A stretch of DNA of 64,000 bases. Origin: Allobosea sp. Root483D1. GTDB taxonomy: Bacteria; Pseudomonadota; Alphaproteobacteria; Rhizobiales; Beijerinckiaceae. Of this stretch, positions 16,622-24,803 are shown piece after piece (position 1 is the first letter of the stretch; every line of letters begins with the position of its first letter). A program made the translations under genes and the position numbers. The stretch covers positions 783,496-847,495 of the forward strand of contig NZ_LMJW01000022.1 in the NCBI RefSeq assembly GCF_001429505.1, in the 5' to 3' direction. The notes under the pieces are model-generated. The model searched no databases, had not been told where the DNA came from, and saw only the letters and a list, made by a program, of their open reading frames with translations.

Positions 16622-17520
16622 TCCAGCTCAGTCATCTGCAGAAGCTCGAAGCAGAAGCGATCTTCATCATCCGCGAGGTCGTCGCGACCTGCGAGAAACC
16701 GGTGTTGCTCTATTCGATCGGCAAGGACTCGGCGGTGCTTCTGCACCTCGTCATGAAGGCCTTCTATCCCGGCAAGCCGCCATTCCCGCTGCTCCATGTC
16801 GATACGACCTGGAAGTTCAGGGACATGATCGCCTTCCGCGACCAGACCGCCAGCCGGCTTGGGCTCGACCTGATCGTGCACATCAACCAGGAGGGCGTGC
16901 GCGCCGGCGTCAACCCGTTCGCCTCCGGCTCGCGCCTGCACACCGACGTGATGAAGACGCAAGGGCTGAAGCAGGCACTCGACAAATATGGCTTCGACGC
17001 GGCCTTCGGCGGTGCCCGCCGCGACGAGGAGAAGAGCCGGGCCAAGGAGCGGGTGTTCTCGCTGCGCTCGGCCCAGCATCGCTGGGACCCGAAGAACCAA
17101 CGGCCGGAGCCCTGGCGGCTGTTCAACACGCGCAAGGCGCCGGGCGAGAGCTTTCGTGTCTTCCCGCTCTCCAATTGGACCGAGAAGGACGTCTGGGACT
17201 ACATCGCGCTCGAGAACATCCCGGTCGTGCCGCTCTATTTTGCCGCTCCGCGCCCGGTCGTGCGTCGCAACGGCGCCTGGATCATGCGGGACGACGAGCG
17301 CATGGATCTCCTGCCGGACGAGATCGTCGAAACTCGCATGGTCCGCTTCCGCACGCTCGGCTGCTACCCGCTGACCGGGGCGGTCGAGAGCGAGGCGGCG
17401 AACCTCACCGACATCATCGCCGAGATGAGAGCGTCACGCTCCTCCGAACGCGAGGGCCGCGTCATCGACCATGACGGCTACGGCTCGATGGAACAGAAGA
17501 AGCAGGAAGGCTATTTCTGA
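16618..17520 (+). CDS. cysD: Sulfate adenylyltransferase small subunit CysD
   Basis: CysD with CysN makes APS from sulfate and ATP. The 300-residue protein has the PP-loop SIGKDSAVLLHL near residue 36, HVDTTWKFRDM, AFGGARRDEEKSRAKER and the C-terminal GYGSMEQKKQEGYF end, all standard. The GTG at 16618 overlaps the cysH stop and is favoured because MIQLSHLQKLEAEAI is the usual N-terminus. The stop overlaps the cysN ATG as TGATG, so the three genes form one coupled operon. Confidence 0.97.
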   Translation: MIQLSHLQKLEAEAIFIIREVVATCEKPVLLYSIGKDSAVLLHLVMKAFYPGKPPFPLLHVDTTWKFRDMIAFRDQTASRLGLDLIVHINQEGVRAGVNPFASGSRLHTDVMKTQGLKQALDKYGFDAAFGGARRDEEKSRAKERVFSLRSAQHRWDPKNQRPEPWRLFNTRKAPGESFRVFPLSNWTEKDVWDYIALENIPVVPLYFAAPRPVVRRNGAWIMRDDERMDLLPDEIVETRMVRFRTLGCYPLTGAVESEAANLTDIIAEMRASRSSEREGRVIDHDGYGSMEQKKQEGYF

Positions 17521-19148
17521 TGGCGGCGCTCGCGAAGTTGAAGGGCCAGCCCGCTCCGGCCGGCCAGCCGCATCCCGCCAACGACCAGGGCCAGAATACC
17601 GAGGGCAGCGCTCGCGCTTTGCTGCGCTTCATCACCTGCGGCTCGGTCGACGACGGCAAGTCGACGCTGATCGGCCGTATCCTCTACGAGGCCGGCGCGG
17701 TCTTCGATGATCAACTCACGGCGCTCGACAGCGATTCCCGCAAATTCGGCACGCAGGGTGCGGCACCCGACTTCGCTTTGCTGGTCGACGGTTTGTCGGC
17801 CGAACGCGAGCAGGGCATCACCATCGATGTCGCCTATCGCTATTTCTCGACCGATCAGCGCAGCTTCATCGTCGCCGACACGCCCGGCCATGAGCAGTAC
17901 ACCCGCAACATGGCGACCGGCGCCTCGACCGCCGACCTCGCCATCATCCTGATCGATGCCCGAAAAGGTCTTCTGCCACAGACGCGCCGGCATTCCTTCA
18001 TCGTCTCGCTGGTCGGCGTCCGCCATGTCGTCGTCGCCGTCAACAAGATGGATCTGGTCGGCTATGACGAGGCGGTCTTCAAGCAAATCGAGCAGGACTA
18101 TCGCAAGGCGGTCGCGGGCCTCGGCTTCGCCAGCATCGACTTCGTCCCGGTCTCGGCCCGCGACGGCGAGAACGTCACCAGCCTCTCCGGGCTGATGCCC
18201 TGGTATCGTGGCCCGGCACTGTTGCCACTGCTCGAATCCGTCGTCGTCGTCGCGGAGGCGCAGGTCGAGGCCGGCTTCGCGCTCCCGGTGCAGTGGGTCA
18301 ATCGGCCCGATCTCGACTTCCGCGGCTTTGCCGGCACGGTCGCGCGCGGACGCCTGCGCGTCGGCGATGCCGTCGCGGCACTGCCGTCGGGCCGCCGCAG
18401 CACGATCGCGCGCATCCTCGCGCCTTCAGGCGAAGTCTCGCAGGCGAGCGCGGGGCAATCGGTGACGGTGACACTCGCGGACGAGATCGACATCTCGCGC
18501 GGCGACGTCATCGCCTCGCTGGCACATGCCCCCGTGGTGAAGCAGGAATTGCAGGCGCGCCTGCTCTGGACCGGCGAGGCGGCGCTGCGCGAAGGCGGCG
18601 AGTTCATCCTCAAGCTCGCCACGGCGAGCGCCAACGCCCAGATCGTCCGGCTGCATCACAGCGTCGATATCGAGAGCTATGCCGAGGCGCCGGCCGAGAG
18701 CCTGGCGATGAACGGCATCGGGCTGGCGACACTGACGCTCGACCGCGCGCTTGCCGTGCTCGACTATACCGGCAGCCGCGAACTTGGCGGCTTCATCCTG
18801 ATCGACAGGCTGAGCAACCAGACGGTCGCCTTCGGCTTTGTCGAGACGCGCCCGAACAAGCCTAACGGTCGTTCGACAATGCAGGTCGGTATGGCCCGGG
18901 CGGTGGCGCTGCGGCTCGTCGGCTGGCGTGGGGCACAGGAGCGGCGCGTCTGGTTCGAGGCGGCGAGCTGGCGTCTCGCAAGCGGATTGCTCGTCTTTGC
19001 TGCCGTGGCGCTGCCGACGGGTCAGTGGAGTCTCGCGGCTGCGCTGGGGCTCGGTGATCTCGTGCTACGGCCGCTGCTGAAGCGCCTGCATGCGAGAGTG
19101 TGGGCGAAGCGGACGCCGCCTGCACTCTATGACGGGGCGGGCATCTGA
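17520..19148 (+). CDS. cysN: Sulfate adenylyltransferase large subunit CysN with C-terminal DUF2061-like membrane domain
   Basis: CysN is the GTPase subunit of ATP sulfurylase. GTP-binding motifs are complete: GSVDDGKS (41-48), DTPGHEQ (from 120) and NKMD. Two beta-barrel domains follow to about residue 445. The protein then continues for about 95 residues, more than a plain CysN needs and without an APS-kinase P-loop. This tail contains RVWFEAASWRLASGLLVF and TGQWSLAAALGLGDLVLRPL, ending LKRLHARVWAKR. That resembles the small membrane-protein family DUF2061 (an SWR motif, two hydrophobic segments and a final HxRVW). The tail may tether the enzyme to the membrane; this is inference. Translation is coupled to cysD. 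Confidence 0.93.
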   Translation: MAALAKLKGQPAPAGQPHPANDQGQNTEGSARALLRFITCGSVDDGKSTLIGRILYEAGAVFDDQLTALDSDSRKFGTQGAAPDFALLVDGLSAEREQGITIDVAYRYFSTDQRSFIVADTPGHEQYTRNMATGASTADLAIILIDARKGLLPQTRRHSFIVSLVGVRHVVVAVNKMDLVGYDEAVFKQIEQDYRKAVAGLGFASIDFVPVSARDGENVTSLSGLMPWYRGPALLPLLESVVVVAEAQVEAGFALPVQWVNRPDLDFRGFAGTVARGRLRVGDAVAALPSGRRSTIARILAPSGEVSQASAGQSVTVTLADEIDISRGDVIASLAHAPVVKQELQARLLWTGEAALREGGEFILKLATASANAQIVRLHHSVDIESYAEAPAESLAMNGIGLATLTLDRALAVLDYTGSRELGGFILIDRLSNQTVAFGFVETRPNKPNGRSTMQVGMARAVALRLVGWRGAQERRVWFEAASWRLASGLLVFAAVALPTGQWSLAAALGLGDLVLRPLLKRLHARVWAKRTPPALYDGAGI

Positions 19149-19203
19149 CATTGGAAGAGTGCCGGACGGCCTTCTGCCGGCCCGGCGTTGCGCAAGCGGT
19201 GAC

Positions 19204-19854
19204 TTAAGCCGCCTGGGAATAGGTCGCGCCAGCGGGAGTTCGTGCTCCGAGCTGGTAGGTCTGGCCATAGGCTTCGGACGCGCCGCTGATGTCCGACGGC
19301 GGTGGTGGCGGAGGCGGCCGGTGCGAGGCGCGCTCTTCCATCTGCTTCTTGAAATCGGCCATCTCTTCCTTGGAGATCTTGCCATCCTTGTCCGCATCCA
19401 TCGCGGCGAAGAGACGGTTGAGCAGGCCGTTCGAGCTGTCGCCATCAGGTGCGACCACCTTCAGGAATTCGTCCTTGGCGACGCTCCCGTCGGAATTGGC
19501 GTCGAGCTTGGCGAAGTAGTTCTTTTCGTCGCCGTCCTTGGCGTCGGCCTTCTTCGCCGTCATGGCGCTGGCCGTATCCGACTGGAGCATCAGCAGGAGG
19601 GCCTGCATCTGCTGGTCGGCCTTCTCGAACTTCGCCTTGAAGGCGTCCGATTCCGCCTTGCTGACCGAACCATCCTGGTCGGCGTCCATCGCCTTGAACA
19701 GTTTCTCGGTCTTCTTGCTGTCGGCGCCTTTCGGCGCGCCGGCGGCGAATTCAGCGAGGTTGAGCACGTCGTCGTTGCCGTCGAGCTTGTCGAAGCTCGG
19801 TGGTTTTCCCGGCGGTGGCGGGCGCAAGCCCCCAACGCCGCTGATGCTTGTCAT
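19204..19854 (-). CDS. EF-hand calcium-binding protein
   Basis: A 216-residue protein with three intact EF-hand loops of the DxDxDG type at about residues 57-68 (DADQDGSVSKAE), 118-129 (DANSDGSVAKDE) and 153-164 (DADKDGKISKEE), and a degenerate one near 25-36. Short proline runs flank the core (PPPPG near 12 and seven prolines near 180). There is no classical signal peptide or membrane helix. The start at 19854 follows CAGGAG. It is convergent with cysN. Related alphaproteobacterial proteins are sometimes annotated as XopAW-like secreted calcium binders, but no secretion signal can be demonstrated here. Confidence 0.85.
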   Translation of the reverse strand: MTSISGVGGLRPPPPGKPPSFDKLDGNDDVLNLAEFAAGAPKGADSKKTEKLFKAMDADQDGSVSKAESDAFKAKFEKADQQMQALLLMLQSDTASAMTAKKADAKDGDEKNYFAKLDANSDGSVAKDEFLKVVAPDGDSSNGLLNRLFAAMDADKDGKISKEEMADFKKQMEERASHRPPPPPPPSDISGASEAYGQTYQLGARTPAGATYSQAA

Positions 19855-19961
19855 GCGATACTCCTGTTTACGCGCCGCCCGGGTATGGGCGGCGCGGTCG
19901 AGTATCGTGGATAATTATTGGTAAATTCCTAGCGGTCCGGAAACCTTACTGAGCCGAAGGT

Positions 19962-20414
19962 TCAGCCCGCCAGCACCGCCGTCGCCTCGATCTCGACCAT
20001 CGCCTCGGGCTCGACCAAGGCCGCGACGGCAACCACCGCCATGGCCGGAAAATGCCGGCCGAAATTGGCGCGATAGGCGGGGCCAAGCTCGGCCAGGCCA
20101 GTGCGATAGGCCTCGATGTCGGTGACATACCAGGTCAACCGCACGATATCCTCGACATGACCGCCGCCGGCCTCGACCACCGCCTTGATGTTGGCGAGCG
20201 TCTGGCCGACCTGTGCGATGAAGCCCTTGGCGAAGACGCCCTGGGCGTCCCAGCCGACGAGCCCGCCGGTCATCAGCACCCTGCCTTCGGCGACCATGCC
20301 GTTGGCATAGCCGCGCGGCAGCGGCCAACCCTCGGGCAGGACGGCGCGGGCGCGGCGCGAGGCGGTATCGGAGGGCAGCGGGCCGCTGGTCATGGCGTGG
20401 TCTTTCTCGAACAT
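19962..20414 (-). CDS. Rid-family (RidA-like) protein of the aminobenzoate gene set, lacking the usual arginine
   Basis: Canonical RidA hydrolyses reactive enamines and imines to ketones and ammonia. The 150-residue protein has the Rid fold (MTGGLVGWDAQGV, QTLANIKAVVEAGGG, LTWYVTDIEAYR, VEPEAMVEIEATAVL). The active-site PAR[ST] motif is here PAMA, with Met at about residue 125 where Arg is expected, so classic deaminase activity is doubtful. The ATG at 20414 is three bases after the stop of the CoA ligase, implying coupled translation; an internal ATG at 20393 is possible. Being last in an aminobenzoyl-CoA operon, it may act on an amino or enamine intermediate, which is inference. Confidence 0.85.
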   Translation of the reverse strand: MFEKDHAMTSGPLPSDTASRRARAVLPEGWPLPRGYANGMVAEGRVLMTGGLVGWDAQGVFAKGFIAQVGQTLANIKAVVEAGGGHVEDIVRLTWYVTDIEAYRTGLAELGPAYRANFGRHFPAMAVVAVAALVEPEAMVEIEATAVLAG

Positions 20415-20417
20415 TGG

Positions 20418-22061
20418 TCAGGACGCCGAGGCTTCCTGACGCGCGAGCTCGCGCAGGGCGAAGCGTTGCAGCTTCCCGGTAGAGGTCTTCGGCAGGGTTG
20501 TCACGAAGGCGATGGCGCGCGGGTATTTGTAGGGCGCGATCGTCGCCTTGACGTGGTCTTGCAGCGCTTTGGCGAGAGCGGCATCGCCGCTGAAACCCTC
20601 GCGCAGCAGCACATAGGCCTTCACGATCTGGCCGCGCTCGGGGCAGGGGGCGCCGACGACGCCGCATTCGGCCACCGCCTCATGCGTCAGCAGGCAGGCC
20701 TCGACCTCCGGGCCGGCGATATTGTAGCCGGCCGAAATGATCATGTCGTCGGAGCGGGCCTGATACCAGAAATAGCCGTCGCTATCGCGCAGATAGGTGT
20801 CGCCGGTGACGTTCCAGCCATCGAGGATGTATTTGGCCTGGCGCGGATCGGCGAGATAGCGGCAGCCTGTGGGCCCACGTACCGCAAGGCGGCCGGGCGT
20901 GCCGTCAGGCACCTCCTTGCCGTCCTCGTCGATGATCTTGGCCTCGTAGCCGGGCACCGGCAGGCCGGTCGCTCCGGACCGGATTGTCTCGTGCGGCGCG
21001 CCGATGAAGATGTGCAGCATCTCGGTCGCGCCGATGCCGTCCATCAGCGACAGCCCGGTCGCTTCCTGCCAGGCGTCGAAGGTCGCCTTCGGCAGCGCCT
21101 CGCCGGCGGAAACACAGATGCGCAGCGAGGAGAGGTCGCGCTCGCCAAGCTTGCCCAGCATGGCGCGATAGGCGGTCGGCGCGGTGAAGCAGACAGTGGC
21201 ACGATAGCGCTCGATCGCCTCGGCGAGGTCGGGCGGCGCGACCTTGGCCGGCAGGATGCAGGCGGCGCCGATCCGCAAGGGGAAGAGCACGATGCCGCCG
21301 AGCCCGAAGGTGAAGGCGAGCGGCGGCGAGCCGATGAAGCGGTCGTCCGGCAAGGCCTTCAGCACGCGTGCGCCATAGGCATCGCAGATCGCCAGCAGGT
21401 CGCGCTGGAAATGCATCGTGCCCTTGGGCTCGCCTGTGGTGCCCGAGGTGAAGGCGATCAGGCAGACATCGTCTTGCGCCGTGTCAGCCGGCTCGAAGAC
21501 TTCGTAGCCGGCTTGTCTCATCAAGGCTTCGAGGGCACCGTCCCCCCATGTGACGATGGTCGAGAGTTCCGGTGCAAGCTGTTGCGCAGCCTTGAGTTCG
21601 CCGACCAGCGTCGCGTCGCAGAGCGCCAGCGCGATCTTCGCCTTGCGGATCGGATAGGCGATCTCGCCGGCACGCAGCATCGGCATGGTCGCGACCACGA
21701 TACCGCCGGCCTTCAGCACAGCGAAATAGGTCGCGACCATCATCGGCGTGTTGGCGGCCCGCAGCAGCACGCGGTTGCCGGGCACCATGCCGAGGTCGCG
21801 TGTGAGCACATTGGCGATACGATTCACCGTCTCGGCGAGCGCCTGATAGCTCCAGGTCTCGCTCGGCCCGATCACCGCAGCGCGCTCGCCACGACCCTCG
21901 GCGACATGCCGGTCGACGAACTCGGTGACGACGTTGAGCCGCTCCGGATAGCTCAGCCCGGCGGCGGCGAGGTCGAGCCGCGGCCAGCTTTCGCGCGGCG
22001 GCAGGTTGTCCCGCGCGAAGCCATCCACATGTCCCGACCGCATGAACCCTGCGGTATCCAT
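20418..22061 (-). CDS. Aryl-CoA ligase, probably 2-aminobenzoate-CoA ligase
   Basis: This ATP-dependent acid-CoA ligase would activate 2-aminobenzoate (anthranilate) as its CoA thioester. The 547-residue protein has the AMP-binding signature FTSGTTGEPKGTMH, the GATEMLHIF motif, the YQARSDDMI hinge and the C-terminal YKYPR and TLPKTSTGKLQR lysine motif. The N-terminal GFARDNLPPRESWP stretch resembles 2-aminobenzoate- and benzoate-CoA ligases. The ATG at 22061 is chosen because AGGGGAA precedes it and because longer versions run into an intergenic palindrome. Substrate is inferred from the neighbouring bifunctional monooxygenase/reductase; benzoate or salicylate remain possible. Confidence 0.82.
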   Translation of the reverse strand: MDTAGFMRSGHVDGFARDNLPPRESWPRLDLAAAGLSYPERLNVVTEFVDRHVAEGRGERAAVIGPSETWSYQALAETVNRIANVLTRDLGMVPGNRVLLRAANTPMMVATYFAVLKAGGIVVATMPMLRAGEIAYPIRKAKIALALCDATLVGELKAAQQLAPELSTIVTWGDGALEALMRQAGYEVFEPADTAQDDVCLIAFTSGTTGEPKGTMHFQRDLLAICDAYGARVLKALPDDRFIGSPPLAFTFGLGGIVLFPLRIGAACILPAKVAPPDLAEAIERYRATVCFTAPTAYRAMLGKLGERDLSSLRICVSAGEALPKATFDAWQEATGLSLMDGIGATEMLHIFIGAPHETIRSGATGLPVPGYEAKIIDEDGKEVPDGTPGRLAVRGPTGCRYLADPRQAKYILDGWNVTGDTYLRDSDGYFWYQARSDDMIISAGYNIAGPEVEACLLTHEAVAECGVVGAPCPERGQIVKAYVLLREGFSGDAALAKALQDHVKATIAPYKYPRAIAFVTTLPKTSTGKLQRFALRELARQEASAS

Positions 22062-22096
22062 CTCGTTCCCCTGGCTTTGTCCTGTCTTGACCACAG

Positions 22097-22212
22097 CCCT
22101 CATCCTGAGGAGCGGACCGAAGGTTCGCGTCTCGAAGGATGCTCCATCTGGTTCCGGAGCCTCCTGGAGCATCCTTCGAGACGCAGCTTTCAGCTGCTCC
22201 TCAGGATGAGGG
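22097..22212. repeat. Intergenic palindromic repeat with nested perfect arms (CCCTCATCCTGAGGAGC family)
   Basis: Outer arms of 17 bp (22097-22113 and 22196-22212) and inner arms of 19 bp (22128-22146 and 22165-22183) are perfect inverted copies. The outer arm reads CCCTCATCCTGAGGAGC and the inner arm CGTCTCGAAGGATGCTCCA. It sits between the acyl-CoA dehydrogenase and CoA ligase genes, inside an otherwise tight operon. The transcript would fold into a long hairpin there. Confidence 0.85.
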
Positions 22213-22218
22213 CCGGAG

Positions 22219-23424
22219 CTAAGTCTTGCCGTTGTTCAGTCCCTCGATATTTTTCAGCAGGTCGCGGGCTATCACGACCTTCTGCACCTCGCTGGCGCCC
22301 TCGTAGATCCTGAGCGCCCTGATCTCGCGGTAGAGCTCCTCGACCTTGACCCCGCGGGTGACGCCGAGTCCGCCATGGATCTGCACGGCGCGGTCGATCA
22401 CCTTCTGGGCGTTCTCGGTCGCGACCAGCTTGGCCAGCGCCGCCTCGCGGGTGACGCGGGGCGCGCCCTGATCCTTGGTCCAGGCGGCGCGGTAGACGAG
22501 GAGGGCGGCGGCATCGACCTCGGCCGCACTGTCGGCGATCGCCGCCTGCGAGAGCTGGAGATCGCCGAGCGTGCCGCCGAAGAGCTTGCGGCCCTTGGCA
22601 TGCGACACGGTCTCGTGCAGCGCGCGGCGGGCGAAGCCGAGCGCGGCGGCGCCAACGGTCGAACGGAAGATATCGAGCGTCGCCATCGCCACCTTGAAGC
22701 CGTCGCCCGGCCCGCCGATGCGGTTTTCCACCGGGATGCGGCAATTGTCGAAGCGCAGCGTCGCCAGCGGATGCGGCGCGATTACGTCGATGCGTTCGAT
22801 GATGGAAAGGCCGGGGGTATCGGCCTCGACCAGATAGGCGGAGAGGCCACGCGCGCCCGGCGCCTCGCCGGAACGGGCGAACACGACGTAATGGTCGGCA
22901 ATGCCGCCATTGGAAATCCAGGTCTTCTCGCCATCGATCCGGACATGCGTATTGCCGTCCGGCGTCGCGGTCGTCGCCAGCGCCGCGACGTCCGAGCCGG
23001 CCTCCTTCTCGGAGAGGGCGAAGGCCGCGATCCTTGCGCCGCGCGCCACCGCCGGCAGGATGCGCGCCTTCATCTCAGGCGAGCCGGCCACCGTGATCGA
23101 ACCGGTTCCCAGTCCCTGCATGGCGAAGGCGAAATCGGCGAGCCCGTCGCGGGCCGCCAGGATCTCGCGGGCGAGGCAGAGCGTGCGCACGTCGAGCGCG
23201 GCATGCAGCCCGCCATACTCGGCCGGTACGGCGGCCTTGAGGAATCCGGCTTCACCCAGCGCCTTCACCCGGGCGCGGCAGGCCTCGTCGACATCGTCAT
23301 GCGGCAGGCCGGGCAGGGTGGCGTCGGCCCAGGCGGAGAGCCGCTGCGCGAAATCGCGGTGACGCGCCTCGAAGAAGGGCCAGTCGAGCGTGTCGCCAAG
23401 AATGCCGACGCCAAGGGATACCAT
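22219..23424 (-). CDS. Acyl-CoA dehydrogenase
   Basis: An FAD enzyme that would oxidise an alicyclic or dicarboxyl-type acyl-CoA during ring breakdown. The 401-residue protein has AFALSEKEAGSDVAAL, KTWISNGGIADHYVVFAR, the C-terminal QIHGGLGVTRG and RIYEGASEVQ, where E375 aligns with the catalytic base of the family. The gene begins one base after the stop of the enoyl-CoA hydratase gene and is followed by the nested palindrome at 22097-22212. The natural substrate is not evident from sequence; placement argues for a step after 2-aminobenzoyl-CoA reduction. Confidence 0.9.
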   Translation of the reverse strand: MVSLGVGILGDTLDWPFFEARHRDFAQRLSAWADATLPGLPHDDVDEACRARVKALGEAGFLKAAVPAEYGGLHAALDVRTLCLAREILAARDGLADFAFAMQGLGTGSITVAGSPEMKARILPAVARGARIAAFALSEKEAGSDVAALATTATPDGNTHVRIDGEKTWISNGGIADHYVVFARSGEAPGARGLSAYLVEADTPGLSIIERIDVIAPHPLATLRFDNCRIPVENRIGGPGDGFKVAMATLDIFRSTVGAAALGFARRALHETVSHAKGRKLFGGTLGDLQLSQAAIADSAAEVDAAALLVYRAAWTKDQGAPRVTREAALAKLVATENAQKVIDRAVQIHGGLGVTRGVKVEELYREIRALRIYEGASEVQKVVIARDLLKNIEGLNNGKT

Positions 23425-23425
23425 C

Positions 23426-24259
23426 TCAGTTGCCCTCGAAGACCGGTTTCCGCTTCTCGGCGAAGGCGTGATAGGCGCGGGAAAAGTCCTCGGTCTGCAT
23501 GCACAGCGCCTGCGCCACCGCCTCCGCCTCGATCGCGGACTCGACCGACATCGCCCATTCCATTTCGAGCATGCGCTTGGTCATGGCATTGGCGAAGGTC
23601 GGGCCGTCGGCCAGCTCGACGGCGAGTGCCTGCGCCTCGGCGAGCACATTCTCGCGGGCGATCAGCCGGTTGAGGAAGCCCCAGCGCTCGGCTTCCTCGC
23701 CCTTGAGCACCCGGCCGGTATAGAGCAGCTCGGCGGCGCGGCCCTGGCCGATGATCCGCGGCAGCATCGCGCAGGCGCCCATGTCGCAGCCGGCGAGCCC
23801 GACGCGGTTGAACAGGAAGGCGATCTTGGTCTCGGCCGTGCCGAACCTGAGATCCGAGGCCATGGCGACGATCGCACCGGCGCCGGCGCAGATGCCGTCG
23901 ATCGCGGCGATGACCGGCTGCGGGCAGGCACGCACGGTCTTGACCAGCTCGCCGGTCATCCGGGTGAACCTGAGCAGGTCCTTGGTGTCCATCGCGACCA
24001 GCGGCCCGATGATCTCGAAGACGTCGCCGCCCGAGGAGAAATTGCCGCCGGCGCCGGTCACCACGATCGCCTTGACGTCCTCTTCCTTCTGCGCCGCCAG
24101 GAAGAAGTCGGTCAGCTCGCGATAGCTTTCGAAGGTCAGCGGGTTTTTCTTCTCCGGCCGGTTCAGCGTCACGGTCGCGACCTTGCCGACGACCGAGAGC
24201 TGAAAATGCTGCGGCTTGAAGCCGGAGAGTGGCAGGGTGACGGGATTGGCGCTGGTCAT
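23426..24259 (-). CDS. Enoyl-CoA hydratase/isomerase family protein
   Basis: Crotonase-fold enzyme, 277 residues, with VATVTLNRPEKKNPLTF, the oxyanion-hole segment GAGGNFSSGGDVFEI and IDGICAGAGAIVAMASDLRF. It probably hydrates or isomerises a CoA-ester intermediate in the same pathway. Its start overlaps the MarR gene stop by four bases and its stop is one base before the acyl-CoA dehydrogenase start. The exact reaction cannot be assigned from sequence. Confidence 0.9.
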   Translation of the reverse strand: MTSANPVTLPLSGFKPQHFQLSVVGKVATVTLNRPEKKNPLTFESYRELTDFFLAAQKEEDVKAIVVTGAGGNFSSGGDVFEIIGPLVAMDTKDLLRFTRMTGELVKTVRACPQPVIAAIDGICAGAGAIVAMASDLRFGTAETKIAFLFNRVGLAGCDMGACAMLPRIIGQGRAAELLYTGRVLKGEEAERWGFLNRLIARENVLAEAQALAVELADGPTFANAMTKRMLEMEWAMSVESAIEAEAVAQALCMQTEDFSRAYHAFAEKRKPVFEGN

Positions 24260-24801
24260 TTGGTGTCTCCCGCCGCGGTCGGCGTGCCGTTCTGGCGGTT
24301 TCTGATGGCCTGGTGCAGCGAAGCCTTGACCCCGCCGAGCAGCCGGAAGAGCTGGCCGATCTCGGCCGGCCCGAGGCCGGCAAAGAGCTCGGCGATCCAG
24401 TCCTCATGGCGCTCGGCCATTGCCTTGAAGGCGCGCCGCCCCTGTGCGGTCAGCGTCAGCACCTGGACGCGCCGGTCCTGCGCCGCCGGGCGCTTGTCGA
24501 CCAGCCCGTCGGCGAGCAGGCCGGCGACCACGGCAGTGACGTTGCCGTTCGAGACCATCAGACGCTGCGAGACCTCGCCGACGGTCATCCCGGTGGTCGA
24601 CTTCTCGAGCTGTGCCATCAGGTCGAAGCGCGGCAGCGTCGTCTTGAATTCCTCGCGCAGGCGGGTGCGGATTTCGCTCTCGATCAGCGTCGAGCAGGTC
24701 AGCATCCGCAGCCAGAGCCGGAGCTCGTCCTTGTGGTCGCCGGGGCGTTCGCTCGCCTTGGTCTCGCGGTCGAGCGGGGGCGCGCTGGACGGGATTTCCA
24801 T
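24256..24801 (-). CDS. MarR-family transcriptional regulator of the aminobenzoate genes
   Basis: A 181-residue winged-helix regulator. Helices LTCSTLIESEIRTRLREEF and LPRFDLMAQLEK lead to the recognition region TVGEVSQRLMVSNGNVTAVV and the wing LVDKRPAAQDRRVQVLTLTAQG. It lies inside the operon between the SDR and enoyl-CoA hydratase genes. MarR proteins often respond to aromatic acids or their CoA esters and bind 16-20 bp palindromes. Two such sites are present in the divergent promoter (25594-25609, 25754-25769). That it binds them is inference. Confidence 0.88.
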   Translation of the reverse strand: MEIPSSAPPLDRETKASERPGDHKDELRLWLRMLTCSTLIESEIRTRLREEFKTTLPRFDLMAQLEKSTTGMTVGEVSQRLMVSNGNVTAVVAGLLADGLVDKRPAAQDRRVQVLTLTAQGRRAFKAMAERHEDWIAELFAGLGPAEIGQLFRLLGGVKASLHQAIRNRQNGTPTAAGDTK

Positions 24802-24803
24802 GG

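Noticed and set aside
22062..22172. Longer N-terminus of the aryl-CoA ligase
   Set aside because: The extra codons lie in an intergenic palindrome. A good ribosome-binding site precedes the ATG at 22061.
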